Shown here in pieces: positions 7,992 to 16,994 of a DNA stretch of 64,000 bases (the stretch's first letter is position 1; each line of letters opens with the position of its first letter). The stretch covers positions 62,001 to 126,000 of the forward strand of contig NZ_JANHDJ010000006.1 of the NCBI RefSeq assembly GCF_024494645.1, read 5' to 3'. The translations under genes were made by a program, and so were the position numbers. The DNA is from Halohasta litorea (GTDB taxonomy: Archaea > Halobacteriota > Halobacteria > Halobacteriales > Haloferacaceae). The notes beneath the pieces were generated by a model. The model did no database searches. It was not told the DNA's origin and saw nothing but the letters and a program-made list of their open reading frames with translations.

Positions 7992-8630
7992 TCAAATATT
8001 CAACCCGACGTAATAGAACTCACCCTCAGACCGACGTGAATCATCGTACCCATCACTACTAATCACGTTATCTCTAGCCATCAAATGGACGTAGTATTCA
8101 TTAGAAACACCTGAGACATCGAGGGTTTCTGTTTTACGGGGGTACGGCCCGGAGTGATCATCTGAGCCACCAGTTCTATAGAATTCCTCAATGTCAACGT
8201 ACTTTTTTGTGGAGAGAACAACCGCCACAAATCCCTCGTTTTCTTGAGAGGCTGACTCGACGACAATTTCGCGGTAGCCTCCGAAGTCGATTATGTCGTC
8301 ATAGACCCACGAGACAGCATTAAAACCATCTGGGTTCGGATCCGCATCCGCGAACAGGTGGTCTGTTTCTTTCGTCAGTGTCCCGCCAAGAGGCGTATTT
8401 GGATCTCCCTCTGTACCGCCATACCTCCAATTATCCTCATTCGCACCTTCGTTGTACAATTCCACATCCCCAGATATTTGTCGAGATTGAGTTGGAGCTT
8501 GACCGACCAGTACACCATCAACAACAGCAACATTCTCAGCAGTGCCAGTGGCCCAATCAGCTTCACCCCCCCACGAAGCTTCCCTAGCCCCACGCCGATC
8601 GCTAATGAAATGGGATGGATTTTTTGACAT
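7992..8630 (-). CDS. fibre-like protein 1 (shared N-module, unique C-domain)
   Basis: A 212-residue protein. Residues 7-45 carry the family module (SHFISDRRGAREASW, then DW.TGTAENV.V..G.LVG). The C-terminal ~160 residues form a beta-rich domain with no LamG signature, quite unlike the other members. There is no signal peptide, which argues against export by Sec and fits a virion component. It lacks the GACCGGAAT promoter of its relatives; instead GATATATGATATAC lies about 20-30 bases upstream. It is separated from the other five by the helicase gene. Confidence 0.75.
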   Translation of the reverse strand: MSKNPSHFISDRRGAREASWGGEADWATGTAENVAVVDGVLVGQAPTQSRQISGDVELYNEGANEDNWRYGGTEGDPNTPLGGTLTKETDHLFADADPNPDGFNAVSWVYDDIIDFGGYREIVVESASQENEGFVAVVLSTKKYVDIEEFYRTGGSDDHSGPYPRKTETLDVSGVSNEYYVHLMARDNVISSDGYDDSRRSEGEFYYVGLNI

Positions 8631-8725
8631 GGATCAACGAACACGGCAGTATATCATATATCTATCGCCAAGGTGGCCCCAATCCAGAGATTCTACCCAT
8701 CATCCCTCAGTGGTAGTATGCCGAT

Positions 8726-11269
8726 CTACTCGCGTCGGCTCCTCCAGAACTCGGCCAGACGATCACCCAACTCTCCACCAGAGACCGACTCGAACTCATC
8801 GCGGGCGTGTTCCGGGAAGTGCCGCAGTACACTCGATCGGCCAGCCGACTCAGTATAGCGGCCATCTGCGAGGACGCGAACTCCGACGTCTTCCGTCCCT
8901 CGGATCACTCGCCCCAACGCCTGCCGCGTCTTCCGGACCGCAGGCACGGTGAACGCATAGTTGAAGCCGTTCCAGTTTCCGAAGCGTTCGGCGTATGCGT
9001 CTTGGATCGCCGTCGCCACCTCGCTCCCCGTATTCGTAATCGGTACTCCACAGATGACCGCTCCGTGGAGCTGATCGCCCGAGAAGTCGACGCCCTCCGT
9101 GAGCGTCCCCCGGAGGCTGGTGGTCAGCACCTTCGGCTCGCCAGCAACGAACTCCCGCTTGAGGGCTTCCGTTTCCGCGTCCGAACTGCTCTCGTCGACG
9201 AGGATCGGTTTCGTGACCGAGTCCATGTCGCGGAGTACCTCGGCCGCCCACTCACCCTCAGCGTACGAGGGCATGAACACGAGAACGTTCCCCGGCGTCG
9301 TGTTCACCACCGCCGAGATCGTGTCTCGATACTGCGCCCGAAGTTGTTCGTTCTGCTCAGGCGGCCACCGGTTCGAATACGTGAATTTCGGGAGTTCAAC
9401 CGCGTAGCTCGCTCGGTTCTCAGCTGGGAAGTTCATGTCGAACACCGCGGTCGTCACCCGACGTTTCCGTCGTTCCGGATCCCAATCTGACGACTCATCT
9501 TTCTCATCGTCCTCGCTGTCTCCGTCATCACCCTCCTCTTCGTCATCGTCCTCGTCGAGACCGGCGTCGACGTCGCGTGCGCTTCCCTGATTACGCTGAA
9601 CGTTCTTGAACCGGGACGCCGCTTTAGTGACGAGTGAGTCAAAGGGCTGGATGCCGTGTTCGATTTTCGAGATGCCAGTCACCTGCTGGTAGACATCAAT
9701 CGGTTCCAGTGTGGCCGACATCACGATCGCGCCACCGAAGGCGTCGAGAGTCGCCGCAATCTCGTCCTGTGGGATGCAGTTATTCACGCGAATTTCCGTC
9801 TCATACTCCGCTTCCCACGGCCGGTCGCCCGAGTGCGAGGTGTCGCGAGTGTCCTTCGGGTGGAGGTTCACTTCGCGGTAGTATTCGGTGTGGTTCCCGA
9901 GCAGCCAGCGGTGGAGCATCTCACGGACCTGCTCGATGGCGAAGTCACCCTTCGGCGTCTCCTTGTCGATCTTTTTCTGGACCTTCTCGCGGAGATACGC
10001 GACAGAGAATCCGAGGTACAGTATCCGGTGCCAGTCATCCTCCGCGCCGTGTTCACCCATCCACTCGCGGAGGATGTCGCTCTCTTCTCCAGGGCGGACC
10101 TCCTCATGAGCCGAGATGGACACTTCAGACAGGGTACGATTAGAGAGGGACCGCTGCCACCCCTCTCCGAACTCGTCTTTCAGATACGAGACCGTCCGTC
10201 TCGTGAAGAGCTTCCGCGTTTTTTCGAGGAACCAGCGCAGCCTCTTGATGTCCTCCTGAGTATACTCTGCGTTCTCGACCGTACTCCGAACGAGAGCAGC
10301 CTTCCCACCGTGGCCCTTTCCATCGAGCCAGTTGAGAACCATATCGACGTCCTGTATAGCGTAATCAAGCGTCTCCATCGACACCGAGTACGACAGTTGA
10401 TCGCGGGCCTGACTGACCAGTTCGTGTGCCTCGTCGATCACGACAAGCGTGTCCTTGGTGAACAGCTTGCCCGTGAACCCCTGGACGGTTAGCGTGTCTA
10501 AGATATGCTGGTAGTTGCCGATGAGGACCTCACACTCCTCGACGACGTGTTTCATAGCCGCATGGGGGCAGGTCCCCGCTTGAACGCCATTTCGTAGCGT
10601 CTCTTCCGGCGTGACCCCATCACCAGCGTCGAACGCTTTCTGATCCGTGAAGTCGTTGACGAAGTGCCTCGCGAAGAACGGACAGTACGCCTCACCGAGG
10701 AACTCGGGAACCTCACGCTGATATGGTGATTCGACGCCAGCGGCCTCAAGCGAGTCAGTCCGCGGATCATCTGCCTCGGCCCGAGACGCCAAGCCCGCAC
10801 CGACGTCGGCTTTTCGCTCAGCCCCACCGTCGTTCACCACCTCAGACATCATCCGGTCGGTGTTATCCCGCAGCTCGTCACACCGATGGTACAGATCCGA
10901 CCGGTCGATCTCGCCAGCATCGACATACGGACAGACGTCGGCCTTCCCAACGAGGGTCAGCCCCCGAAAATACGAGTTCCCGCTGTTGATGGCCGCTAAG
11001 TCATCCTCGAACGCCCGCAATTGCTGTTTCTTCGAGGTCACCACGAACACCCGCTTGAACCGTGTGTTGCGATCGCGGACGAGCGAGAGGCCGGCGGTGA
11101 GCGCAATCAGCGTCTTTCCCGTTCCACACTCTCCCTCAAGAAGGTAGACGCCATTATCTTGTAGGGTATCAACGGCCTCGTTGATCCCCACCGTCTGCTT
11201 CTGATACGGACTATCGAACGGAAAGATGTCTGCCCAGTAATCGCGTGGGCCAGTGAATTTAGTTGCCAT
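8726..11269 (-). CDS. Rad3/XPD/DinG-like superfamily 2 DNA helicase
   Basis: An 847-residue protein with Walker A GECGTGKT at 46-53 and DEAH at 279-282. Cys113, Cys130, Cys196 and Cys234 lie between them where XPD/DinG helicases bind a 4Fe-4S cluster. The C-terminal helicase half contains LGRVIRG (motif VI). An acidic, probably disordered insert of Asp/Glu (about residues 565-600) is unusual and may be a halophilic linker. Family members unwind DNA 5' to 3' in repair, recombination or replication. It sits within the fibre gene cluster on the same strand but has no GACCGGAAT promoter, so it is probably regulated separately. Confidence 0.9.
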   Translation of the reverse strand: MATKFTGPRDYWADIFPFDSPYQKQTVGINEAVDTLQDNGVYLLEGECGTGKTLIALTAGLSLVRDRNTRFKRVFVVTSKKQQLRAFEDDLAAINSGNSYFRGLTLVGKADVCPYVDAGEIDRSDLYHRCDELRDNTDRMMSEVVNDGGAERKADVGAGLASRAEADDPRTDSLEAAGVESPYQREVPEFLGEAYCPFFARHFVNDFTDQKAFDAGDGVTPEETLRNGVQAGTCPHAAMKHVVEECEVLIGNYQHILDTLTVQGFTGKLFTKDTLVVIDEAHELVSQARDQLSYSVSMETLDYAIQDVDMVLNWLDGKGHGGKAALVRSTVENAEYTQEDIKRLRWFLEKTRKLFTRRTVSYLKDEFGEGWQRSLSNRTLSEVSISAHEEVRPGEESDILREWMGEHGAEDDWHRILYLGFSVAYLREKVQKKIDKETPKGDFAIEQVREMLHRWLLGNHTEYYREVNLHPKDTRDTSHSGDRPWEAEYETEIRVNNCIPQDEIAATLDAFGGAIVMSATLEPIDVYQQVTGISKIEHGIQPFDSLVTKAASRFKNVQRNQGSARDVDAGLDEDDDEEEGDDGDSEDDEKDESSDWDPERRKRRVTTAVFDMNFPAENRASYAVELPKFTYSNRWPPEQNEQLRAQYRDTISAVVNTTPGNVLVFMPSYAEGEWAAEVLRDMDSVTKPILVDESSSDAETEALKREFVAGEPKVLTTSLRGTLTEGVDFSGDQLHGAVICGVPITNTGSEVATAIQDAYAERFGNWNGFNYAFTVPAVRKTRQALGRVIRGTEDVGVRVLADGRYTESAGRSSVLRHFPEHARDEFESVSGGELGDRLAEFWRSRRE

Positions 11270-11385
11270 TGTAGGTAGTGGAGGCGAATATCAGTAAATA
11301 CGGGTACACAACAACCGACCATAATCCCTTGGGTCGACGACAGCCCGCAGCATGAACGACCCAGACGCCTTGACGTGTAACGGTA

Positions 11386-12189
11386 TCAATCGATTCTCCC
11401 TGTGTTGTAAAGGTTGAAAATTTCCGTGTCGCTGAGAGCCTTGCTGTAGATACGAACGTCATCAGCATCCATCGGTATGTCACGAGACGAGTTGTACTTC
11501 TGATTCCCGATACAGAACGGGTCGTTGACGCTCGTCACTGTGATATCATTTGACACATCCGGTCCAGCCGCAAGAGTGCCATTGAGATACATCCTACCTT
11601 CGTTGTCATCGAATACACCAACCGCGTGATACCATTGACCAAGATTTATTGATACAGTCCTTGAGCTAGCATGTGAACCATTAGTTTCACACCGGAAGCG
11701 GATGCTAGAATTGTCACTGTGCGTGAACCCCCATCCATCATCATTCTGCGTGTGCATGGCGATGGATGAATTAAACGACCGTATTGAATCGTATTTTACC
11801 CACGCAGCGAGAGTCATGCTGTTCAAACCTTGAACTTCGGTAATAGTTCCACAGTTCACTTCCCCGTCACCGTTGAAATAATACGCCTCGTTTGTACCGT
11901 ATGTCTGATTCGCGCCGCTGGTACCAGTCGAAACCCCTGTAGAGATAGAACCATCATTACCTCCCCAACTATCAATCGCGACCGAACCGCTCGTGTCTTC
12001 GTTGTCAAACGTCCATCGCGAGACACCGCTATCGGGTGCTTCACCGTCCTGTGTAGGAGCACGGCCCACCAACCCATCAGCAGTCACGCCAACGTTCTCG
12101 GGAGCCCCCGCATTCCAGTCCTCCTCATCCGCCCAAGATGCTTCCTCGCGACCGCGCCGATCGCTAATAAATCGGCTCTCCCCAGTCAT
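11386..12189 (-). CDS. fibre-like protein 2, LamG C-domain
   Basis: A 267-residue protein. Residues 1-55 carry the shared module (SRFISDRRGREEASW, DW.AGAPENVGVTADGLVG). Residues ~60-267 form a LamG jelly roll: WTFDNED then a D-S-W-G-G-N-D-G segment, and a terminal ALSDTEIFNLYNTG. Such domains bind glycans or proteins. No signal peptide. ATG 12189 is chosen over an upstream ATG because every relative starts a few residues before SRF and because the promoter element at 12214-12228 sits 39 bases away. Confidence 0.8.
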   Translation of the reverse strand: MTGESRFISDRRGREEASWADEEDWNAGAPENVGVTADGLVGRAPTQDGEAPDSGVSRWTFDNEDTSGSVAIDSWGGNDGSISTGVSTGTSGANQTYGTNEAYYFNGDGEVNCGTITEVQGLNSMTLAAWVKYDSIRSFNSSIAMHTQNDDGWGFTHSDNSSIRFRCETNGSHASSRTVSINLGQWYHAVGVFDDNEGRMYLNGTLAAGPDVSNDITVTSVNDPFCIGNQKYNSSRDIPMDADDVRIYSKALSDTEIFNLYNTGRID

Positions 12190-12213
12190 ACTCGAGGTAC
12201 CTTCCACTGTGAG

Positions 12214-12228
12214 TTATACATTCCGGCC
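12214..12228 (-). promoter_or_regulatory. minus-strand fibre promoter element
   Basis: On the minus strand this reads GGCCGGAATGTATAA, 39 bases (outer edge) before ATG 12189. Member of the GACCGGAATGGCTAATA class; the TATAA portion lies near -26. Confidence 0.6.
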
Positions 12229-12299
12229 AACACCGGGTAAGCTCCAACCAGGCGCGACAGTATCCATCCCGACCAGATCCGATAGTAAGCCACGACAGG

Positions 12300-13040
12300 T
12301 CACCGGTCAAATCCTATCGAATCTATATTTATGCCTCCACTGAATTCGCGAGGTGCAAACCCCACAAACGGACATGGGGCTGTTGGAGAAAACGAATCCG
12401 AATGGGAAAGCACAGAGCTCCCATCGACGACGAGGTCGATAGTAAACGAGCTAAAGTCACCGTTGAAATCTATCTCGACTTGCCGCGCCCCGCTTCCAAA
12501 GTTGAACGGCACCTGCACTTCACGTCTGAACTCGGTCCCTTCCCTCATTTGGATGCGCCACTCCTGGGCATCCTGGCTGTAATGGACCTCAATCGAGTTT
12601 TCAGCAGTGGCATACTTTCCAACGGCTGTCCCATCCCAAAACAGCGCAATCACAATCTGCTGTCTGTCCCCCGCGAACTCAATCATAGCGTCGAGTGAAC
12701 ACGGATTCCCATTTTGGCCGTCTTGAACTTCATCCGCTGTTCGGAGATATGGCCTATTGTCACCTCGCCCGCCACCTCTGAGCTCAATTTGGTTGTTCCG
12801 TTCCGAGACGGATCCACCAGAGACTATCACTTTGCGCCAGATAGAGGTGTCAAAAACACCATCATCAAAATCGTCGAAGACAGTGTACTGTACATCACCC
12901 TCCGCAAAGTGTGGAGAAAGGCCCCCACCAGCTACAGCAACATTTTCACAGACACCAGCGTCCCAATCCCCTTCATCCGACCAAGTTGCGTCCCCGCGAC
13001 CACGCCGATCGCTCGTGAACCGACTCGATTCATCTACCAT
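12300..13040 (-). CDS. fibre-like protein 3, concanavalin/GH16-like C-domain
   Basis: A 246-residue protein with the shared module at the N-terminus (SRFTSDRRGRGDATW, DW.AGVCENVAV). The C-domain begins with FDDFDDGVFDTSIW, a start typical of concanavalin-like/GH16-type sandwiches rather than LamG, and no catalytic ExDxxE is visible, so it is probably a binding domain. ATG 13040 is chosen by alignment with relatives and by the element at 13065-13080; an upstream in-frame extension overlaps the region between genes and is rejected. Confidence 0.8.
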   Translation of the reverse strand: MVDESSRFTSDRRGRGDATWSDEGDWDAGVCENVAVAGGGLSPHFAEGDVQYTVFDDFDDGVFDTSIWRKVIVSGGSVSERNNQIELRGGGRGDNRPYLRTADEVQDGQNGNPCSLDAMIEFAGDRQQIVIALFWDGTAVGKYATAENSIEVHYSQDAQEWRIQMREGTEFRREVQVPFNFGSGARQVEIDFNGDFSSFTIDLVVDGSSVLSHSDSFSPTAPCPFVGFAPREFSGGINIDSIGFDR

Positions 13041-13064
13041 ACAGCCCACACCCCAGAGAGCGGC

Positions 13065-13080
13065 GTTAGATGCTCCGACC
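13065..13080 (-). promoter_or_regulatory. minus-strand fibre promoter element (diverged)
   Basis: Minus strand GGTCGGAGCATCTAAC, 40 bases before ATG 13040; the position matches the other copies but the sequence is the least conserved. Confidence 0.5.
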
Positions 13081-13119
13081 AACTCACTACCGAAAACCCA
13101 CCCATCGAGTAGCACAGAG

Positions 13120-13911
13120 TCATCCGGCGATTCTCCCCGTGTTGTAGAGGTTATCAACTTCCGTGCTGGAGAGTTCTTTAAAGTAGACCCGCGGGTCGTC
13201 TATGTGACCCTCCCAGAACTGAATCCCAGCGCGCGAATAACTCGCGCCGATGTCGCCCTCTGCGTGTTTGTCGTTTGAAAACCCGTTAAAAATCGTATCC
13301 TGTGTTCTCCTGTTCCCGTTCTCATCGTAGAACCAAACACGGCAATACCCCTCCGCTTCGTTCCACGCCCCTGCTACAAACAGCCACTGACCAGCTGTAC
13401 CAGTCATTACGTTATTTTTCCACCCGTCAACGGAATCGTGATACTGGACACCGAACTCTTCAGAGGCCTTTCTGAGGGCGGGCTGTCCGTATCCTTTCAG
13501 GTTGTTTATGAACTGCTGTCCCTCCAGATTGTCTGCTTTAAACCACGAGGTGAGTGTGAACTCAATCTCAGAGGGAATCTCGATTCCGTGGTTCTGGTAG
13601 GACGATCCATCGTAGTAGGTGCTGAAATCCCCCACGGCGGAATCCGAGGACCACGTTGCCCCGTGATTCGTTGCGTCATTATCATTCCAGCTGTCGATCG
13701 AGACAGAGACATCACCCTCACTGTCGAAGTTCCACCTCCCGACCCCGCTGTCGGGCACCTCACCAGCTTGAACAGGAGGATCAGCCACTAACCCACTAAC
13801 CGTAACATCAACGTTCTCGACAGTGCCAGCATCCCAGTCTGCTTGGGCAGCCCAAGACGCCTCCTCTCGAGTACGCCGATCGCTCGTGAACCGACTCGAT
13901 TCATCTACCAT
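13120..13911 (-). CDS. fibre-like protein 4, LamG C-domain
   Basis: A 263-residue protein with the shared module (SRFTSDRRTREEASW, DW.AGTVENVDVTVSGLV) followed by a LamG domain beginning WNFDSEGD and ending ELSSTEVDNLYNTG. The C-domain resembles that of protein 2 only at these signature strands. The ATG at 13911 is set by alignment and by the element at 13934-13950. Near-identical DNA in the first ~100 codons among relatives would allow recombination between genes. Confidence 0.8.
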   Translation of the reverse strand: MVDESSRFTSDRRTREEASWAAQADWDAGTVENVDVTVSGLVADPPVQAGEVPDSGVGRWNFDSEGDVSVSIDSWNDNDATNHGATWSSDSAVGDFSTYYDGSSYQNHGIEIPSEIEFTLTSWFKADNLEGQQFINNLKGYGQPALRKASEEFGVQYHDSVDGWKNNVMTGTAGQWLFVAGAWNEAEGYCRVWFYDENGNRRTQDTIFNGFSNDKHAEGDIGASYSRAGIQFWEGHIDDPRVYFKELSSTEVDNLYNTGRIAG

Positions 13912-13933
13912 ACACCAACCTCCAAGCACGCAG

Positions 13934-13950
13934 TATTAGCCATTCTGGTC
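13934..13950 (-). promoter_or_regulatory. minus-strand fibre promoter element
   Basis: Minus strand GACCAGAATGGCTAATA, 39 bases before ATG 13911. Together with the 14831 copy, it and the following TGCGTG are almost identical. Confidence 0.7.
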
Positions 13951-13979
13951 ACGTATGTAGGAGATCCCAGCATCAGGCA

Positions 13980-14807
13980 TCAGACCTCGGGACGAACAGC
14001 TCTCAGTGCTTTTCTCTCAGATTCACCATATGGTTCATCTCGGAATTCGAAAAAGCCAGCATGGTAGTTCATGTGCCTACGAATACTCCCAAAGGAGTTT
14101 TCGGCGTAAAATGACATACCAGCTGTGACTGAATATTTCGTGTGGTCAAATCCTTGATCCCTTCTATTATTTTGCGAAGTCTCGTTCGTCATATCATCAA
14201 CATAGAAGTCAATTTCCGATGCAGAATTCCCTCTCTTATTTATCACCACCAAATGGACGTCTCCGTCTACAATACCAGTCTTACACGCCACTTTGAGTTC
14301 ATTGCCGTTACCATCTCTGACAAGGACGTTCGGTTCACCCAACCTGCCTACAGCATCATCTTGATACAACGCAAAACACCCACTGCCATCAGTCGACGCG
14401 AACCAAGTAGATAGGTCCGTTTTATCAGCAGTTTCAACCGTGAAGGCCACCCCGAACGTTTCATTTTCGGGGATAGTTTCTGGCCCATTCGCCAGCCCGT
14501 AATCATCCGAACCATTCCCGGCTACGGACTTGACCCCATTGCTAAATGTTGAGGAAGAGAGGCCATTGGCAGACATCCCAACCGATGAAACACCATCTGT
14601 CCATGGGATGGCAAAGTCATCAGCGGTCCATCGGTAGACTACGCTGTTGGATGTCTCATTATTTTGAGTGAATAGACGACCAACCAACCCATCTTCCGTC
14701 ACATCAACGTTTTCCGCGGTACCAGCTTCCCAATCCGCCTGACCGGTCCAAGATGCTCCCCCGCGGCCGCGGCGATCGCTGGTGAACCGGCTCGATCCAT
14801 CAGTCAT
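13980..14807 (-). CDS. fibre-like protein 5, LamG-like C-domain
   Basis: A 275-residue protein with the shared module (SRFTSDRRGRGGASW, DWEAGTAENVDVTEDGLVG). The C-terminal 215 residues are a beta-sandwich with W.ADDF at its start and an FGVAFTVET strand, consistent with a LamG/concanavalin fold but very diverged from proteins 2 and 4. G+C is visibly lower than in neighbouring enzymes. No signal peptide. The start is fixed by the module alignment and the element at 14831-14847. Confidence 0.78.
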   Translation of the reverse strand: MTDGSSRFTSDRRGRGGASWTGQADWEAGTAENVDVTEDGLVGRLFTQNNETSNSVVYRWTADDFAIPWTDGVSSVGMSANGLSSSTFSNGVKSVAGNGSDDYGLANGPETIPENETFGVAFTVETADKTDLSTWFASTDGSGCFALYQDDAVGRLGEPNVLVRDGNGNELKVACKTGIVDGDVHLVVINKRGNSASEIDFYVDDMTNETSQNNRRDQGFDHTKYSVTAGMSFYAENSFGSIRRHMNYHAGFFEFRDEPYGESERKALRAVRPEV

Positions 14808-14830
14808 ACGCAAACGCTCAAGACACGCAA

Positions 14831-14847
14831 TATTAGCCATTCCGGTC
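14831..14847 (-). promoter_or_regulatory. minus-strand fibre promoter element
   Basis: Minus strand GACCGGAATGGCTAATA, 40 bases before ATG 14807, used here as the type sequence. CTAATA centres near -26, suggesting a leaderless transcript with the CCGGAATG portion at the BRE position. Confidence 0.7.
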
Positions 14848-14882
14848 AGTCACACGAGAAAACTAGACACGGGAGTGGATCT

Positions 14883-15620
14883 TCATCCCCATACCTCGTC
14901 TACCCACTCGTATCCGGTTGGGTTAGCATTCCCACCCGTTTTGTCTCGCCGTCCACCACCGATGAAAACTTCACTTACTTCTGAGGATGTAGTTTTGAAC
15001 GATTCGCCATTCGCGGTGAGGTCTGGCGTAGACCCTGTCAGATCTTCCCAGAGAACATCAAATTCGTTGCGACCCCAATCGATCGTCACAGTGAATCGAC
15101 GCCACTCGTCGTAATTGGGAGACGGATCTGGAGTCAGTTCACGATGACCGAATCCAGACTCATATCCCACTTGTGGGTTTAGCGTATAGAGTTCAAAGAT
15201 AGAATCTCCATTCTCGTTGAATAACTCGTATAAAATCCCACGCGAATCGGCTGTTTCTTTATATGCCCACGATACTTCGGTAGGTGTTGCAGACAATCCG
15301 GTTCGCCGGGCAACATACTCGTCATTGTTTGGGGAGTAGTGGTTACGTAGAGAATGTGAACCGTTGCTTGCGGTACTATCTATGACCTCCGCATCCCGAA
15401 CTTCCCACCCGTCAGGCGATGAGCCAACAGAATCGTCCTCGAAACTATAGACCCCGCTGTCGGGTGCCACACCGGCTTGTAGAGTAGGACGGCCCACCAA
15501 CCCATCGGCAGTTACATCAACGTTCTCAGGGGCTCCAGCCTCCCAGTCAGTTTGGTCAGCCCAAGACGCCTCTTCGCGAGTACGCCGATCGCTGGTGAAC
15601 CGGCTCGATCCGTCTGCCAT
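14883..15620 (-). CDS. fibre-like protein 6, unique C-domain
   Basis: A 245-residue protein with the shared module (SRFTSDRRTREEASW, DWEAGAPENVDVTADGLVG). The C-domain (VYSFEDDSVGSSPDGW onward) resembles a generic concanavalin/CBM-type sandwich and has no detectable similarity to the other C-domains beyond its first strand. It is the first gene of the minus-strand array as transcribed. The start is fixed by the module and by the element at 15645-15662. Confidence 0.78.
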   Translation of the reverse strand: MADGSSRFTSDRRTREEASWADQTDWEAGAPENVDVTADGLVGRPTLQAGVAPDSGVYSFEDDSVGSSPDGWEVRDAEVIDSTASNGSHSLRNHYSPNNDEYVARRTGLSATPTEVSWAYKETADSRGILYELFNENGDSIFELYTLNPQVGYESGFGHRELTPDPSPNYDEWRRFTVTIDWGRNEFDVLWEDLTGSTPDLTANGESFKTTSSEVSEVFIGGGRRDKTGGNANPTGYEWVDEVWG

Positions 15621-15644
15621 ATACACTACCTTTCCTGAGTCGGG

Positions 15645-15662
15645 TAGATAGAGATACCGGTC
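15645..15662 (-). promoter_or_regulatory. minus-strand fibre promoter element
   Basis: Minus strand GACCGGTATCTCTATCTA, 42 bases before ATG 15620. Confidence 0.55.
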
Positions 15663-15711
15663 AACACGCCGCATTAGAAGCACTACTGAAGCTGAACCCT
15701 CGAATCGCTAC

Positions 15712-16146
15712 TCAGACGCCTGGGTTAACACGCTTTACAACATCAGCGAACCCTACTGATTCCAGCACCGTCTCGACTCTCACGACAACTCGCTCGCCGA
15801 TATCTACATCAGAAACCATCAGCACAAACCCATCCACGTAGGCGATCCCGTCGCCTTTCTCACCAAGCGACTCAATTTCGACTTCATACGTCTCACCCTC
15901 AACGACAGGCTGCTGATCCGGGCCAGCGGACTGTTTAGCTTGACTGTCTCGCTCTCGGGTCTGGGTCTGCGTAGACTCCACATCTGTGGTCTCTTCAACC
16001 CCGATCAGGCCGACACGGTACGCTTCACTCACAGCCAGATCGCCCTGTTCAACTTCTGACGACGGGATCGAGACCACATAGTCACCATCTCGCTCCTCAA
16101 CAACCCCCGTGAAAAGAGTACGAAGCGAATCTGAGATTTCAACCAT
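15712..16146 (-). CDS. TRAM-domain protein
   Basis: A 144-residue protein. Residues ~78-140 form a TRAM domain (VVEGETYEVEIESLGEKGDG, then a V.GFVLMV strand and GERV.VRVE), the OB-like RNA-binding fold found in TrmA/MiaB-type tRNA modifiers and in short stand-alone archaeal TRAM proteins thought to act as RNA chaperones. The N-terminal half is a variable acidic extension with a Gln/Thr-rich linker. ATG 16146 gives a sensible N-terminus (MVEISDS); the longer frame has an implausible Cys-rich start. It is adjacent to but spaced from the fibre genes. Confidence 0.8.
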   Translation of the reverse strand: MVEISDSLRTLFTGVVEERDGDYVVSIPSSEVEQGDLAVSEAYRVGLIGVEETTDVESTQTQTRERDSQAKQSAGPDQQPVVEGETYEVEIESLGEKGDGIAYVDGFVLMVSDVDIGERVVVRVETVLESVGFADVVKRVNPGV

Positions 16147-16254
16147 ACCCCCATTCAAAGGGACTTGGGTAAAATAACACATGGTCTGAGCACACAAAAT
16201 GGCCACACGCAGGGATTCAGACGCCTATCGAGCAGTCGCCCTTCCTCCCCGAGT

Positions 16255-16284
16255 GGGTTTTTAGCCCCCGAAAAGTTGGTAGAG
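16255..16284 (+). promoter_or_regulatory. GTTTNTAG-CCGA box 5
   Basis: TTTTTAG at 16258-16264, CCCCCGA, then GTTGGTAGAGG, 28 bases before ATG 16286. One of the best matches to the consensus. Confidence 0.8.
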
Positions 16285-16285
16285 G

Positions 16286-16828
16286 ATGAATTCAGAGACT
16301 CACGCGGATGATCCCGCAGAAGTAACGACGGCGCTTCGAAACATCAAGCGCCACACTGTGGGGTACGGGGAACGCTACCCACAGCCAGACACCGATCACT
16401 TCGTCACCGAAGACACGAACGCGAACGGCGGGGTCCATCACCAGAACCAATCGAACGAGTACGGGTACGACCTCACATCGTTCGGGAGCGGTCGCCAAGG
16501 CGTTCGGAACTTCGTTGCGGTCCTCGACGCAGGCAACCTCGATCCCGTCGACGACTACTACCGAGTCTTCAGAGACATGGGCCGGGGTGTCGATATCGAC
16601 TATCGCGATCGCTTCGTGTTCGTGTGGGCCAACGGGGAAGCGATGGTCGTCTGTTCGAACAACCCAATCACTGGCGAGGCGAACAGCCCGAACATCAACA
16701 ACGAGCAAGGCGGCGCAGGCTACGTGGGTGTCGCTGGCGACACGCCGGCCGTCGACGACATCATCGAAGCCATCGACCAGCACGGAACCACGAAGTCCGG
16801 GAGGCGAGATGATGGACTCTTCTCCTGA
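16286..16828 (+). CDS. hypothetical protein
   Basis: A 180-residue soluble protein I do not recognise, Asn/Gly-rich in the middle, with a beta-rich core (NFVAVLDAG, RFVFVWANGEAMVVC). Its ATG lies 28 bases after box 5, which makes the start secure. It is followed by a 166-base intergenic stretch before the methyltransferase pair, so it may be monocistronic. Confidence 0.75.
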   Translation: MNSETHADDPAEVTTALRNIKRHTVGYGERYPQPDTDHFVTEDTNANGGVHHQNQSNEYGYDLTSFGSGRQGVRNFVAVLDAGNLDPVDDYYRVFRDMGRGVDIDYRDRFVFVWANGEAMVVCSNNPITGEANSPNINNEQGGAGYVGVAGDTPAVDDIIEAIDQHGTTKSGRRDDGLFS

Positions 16829-16994
16829 GCCGAGTGAAACAGCGTAAGGGCGTTCCTTTTCCAACCCGCCCTCAGAGAGTACAATTCGTGTGTTCACCAC
16901 CGATAAAGCGGAGCTTCAGTCTCTGTAGAGTCGGTTTTGCTACGAAGCAAATCCGGATCTGCCTCAAACCAATCACCGAATCTGCCACGACCCA

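Noticed and set aside
9656-10492. A 278-codon plus-strand frame inside the helicase gene
   Set aside because: Antisense to conserved helicase sequence; no ribosome or promoter signal.
16924-16960. GGTTTTGCTACGAAG before the 16995 methyltransferase as a recurrent box
   Set aside because: No CCYCCGA and the distance to ATG is too long. It contains only a short imperfect inverted repeat.
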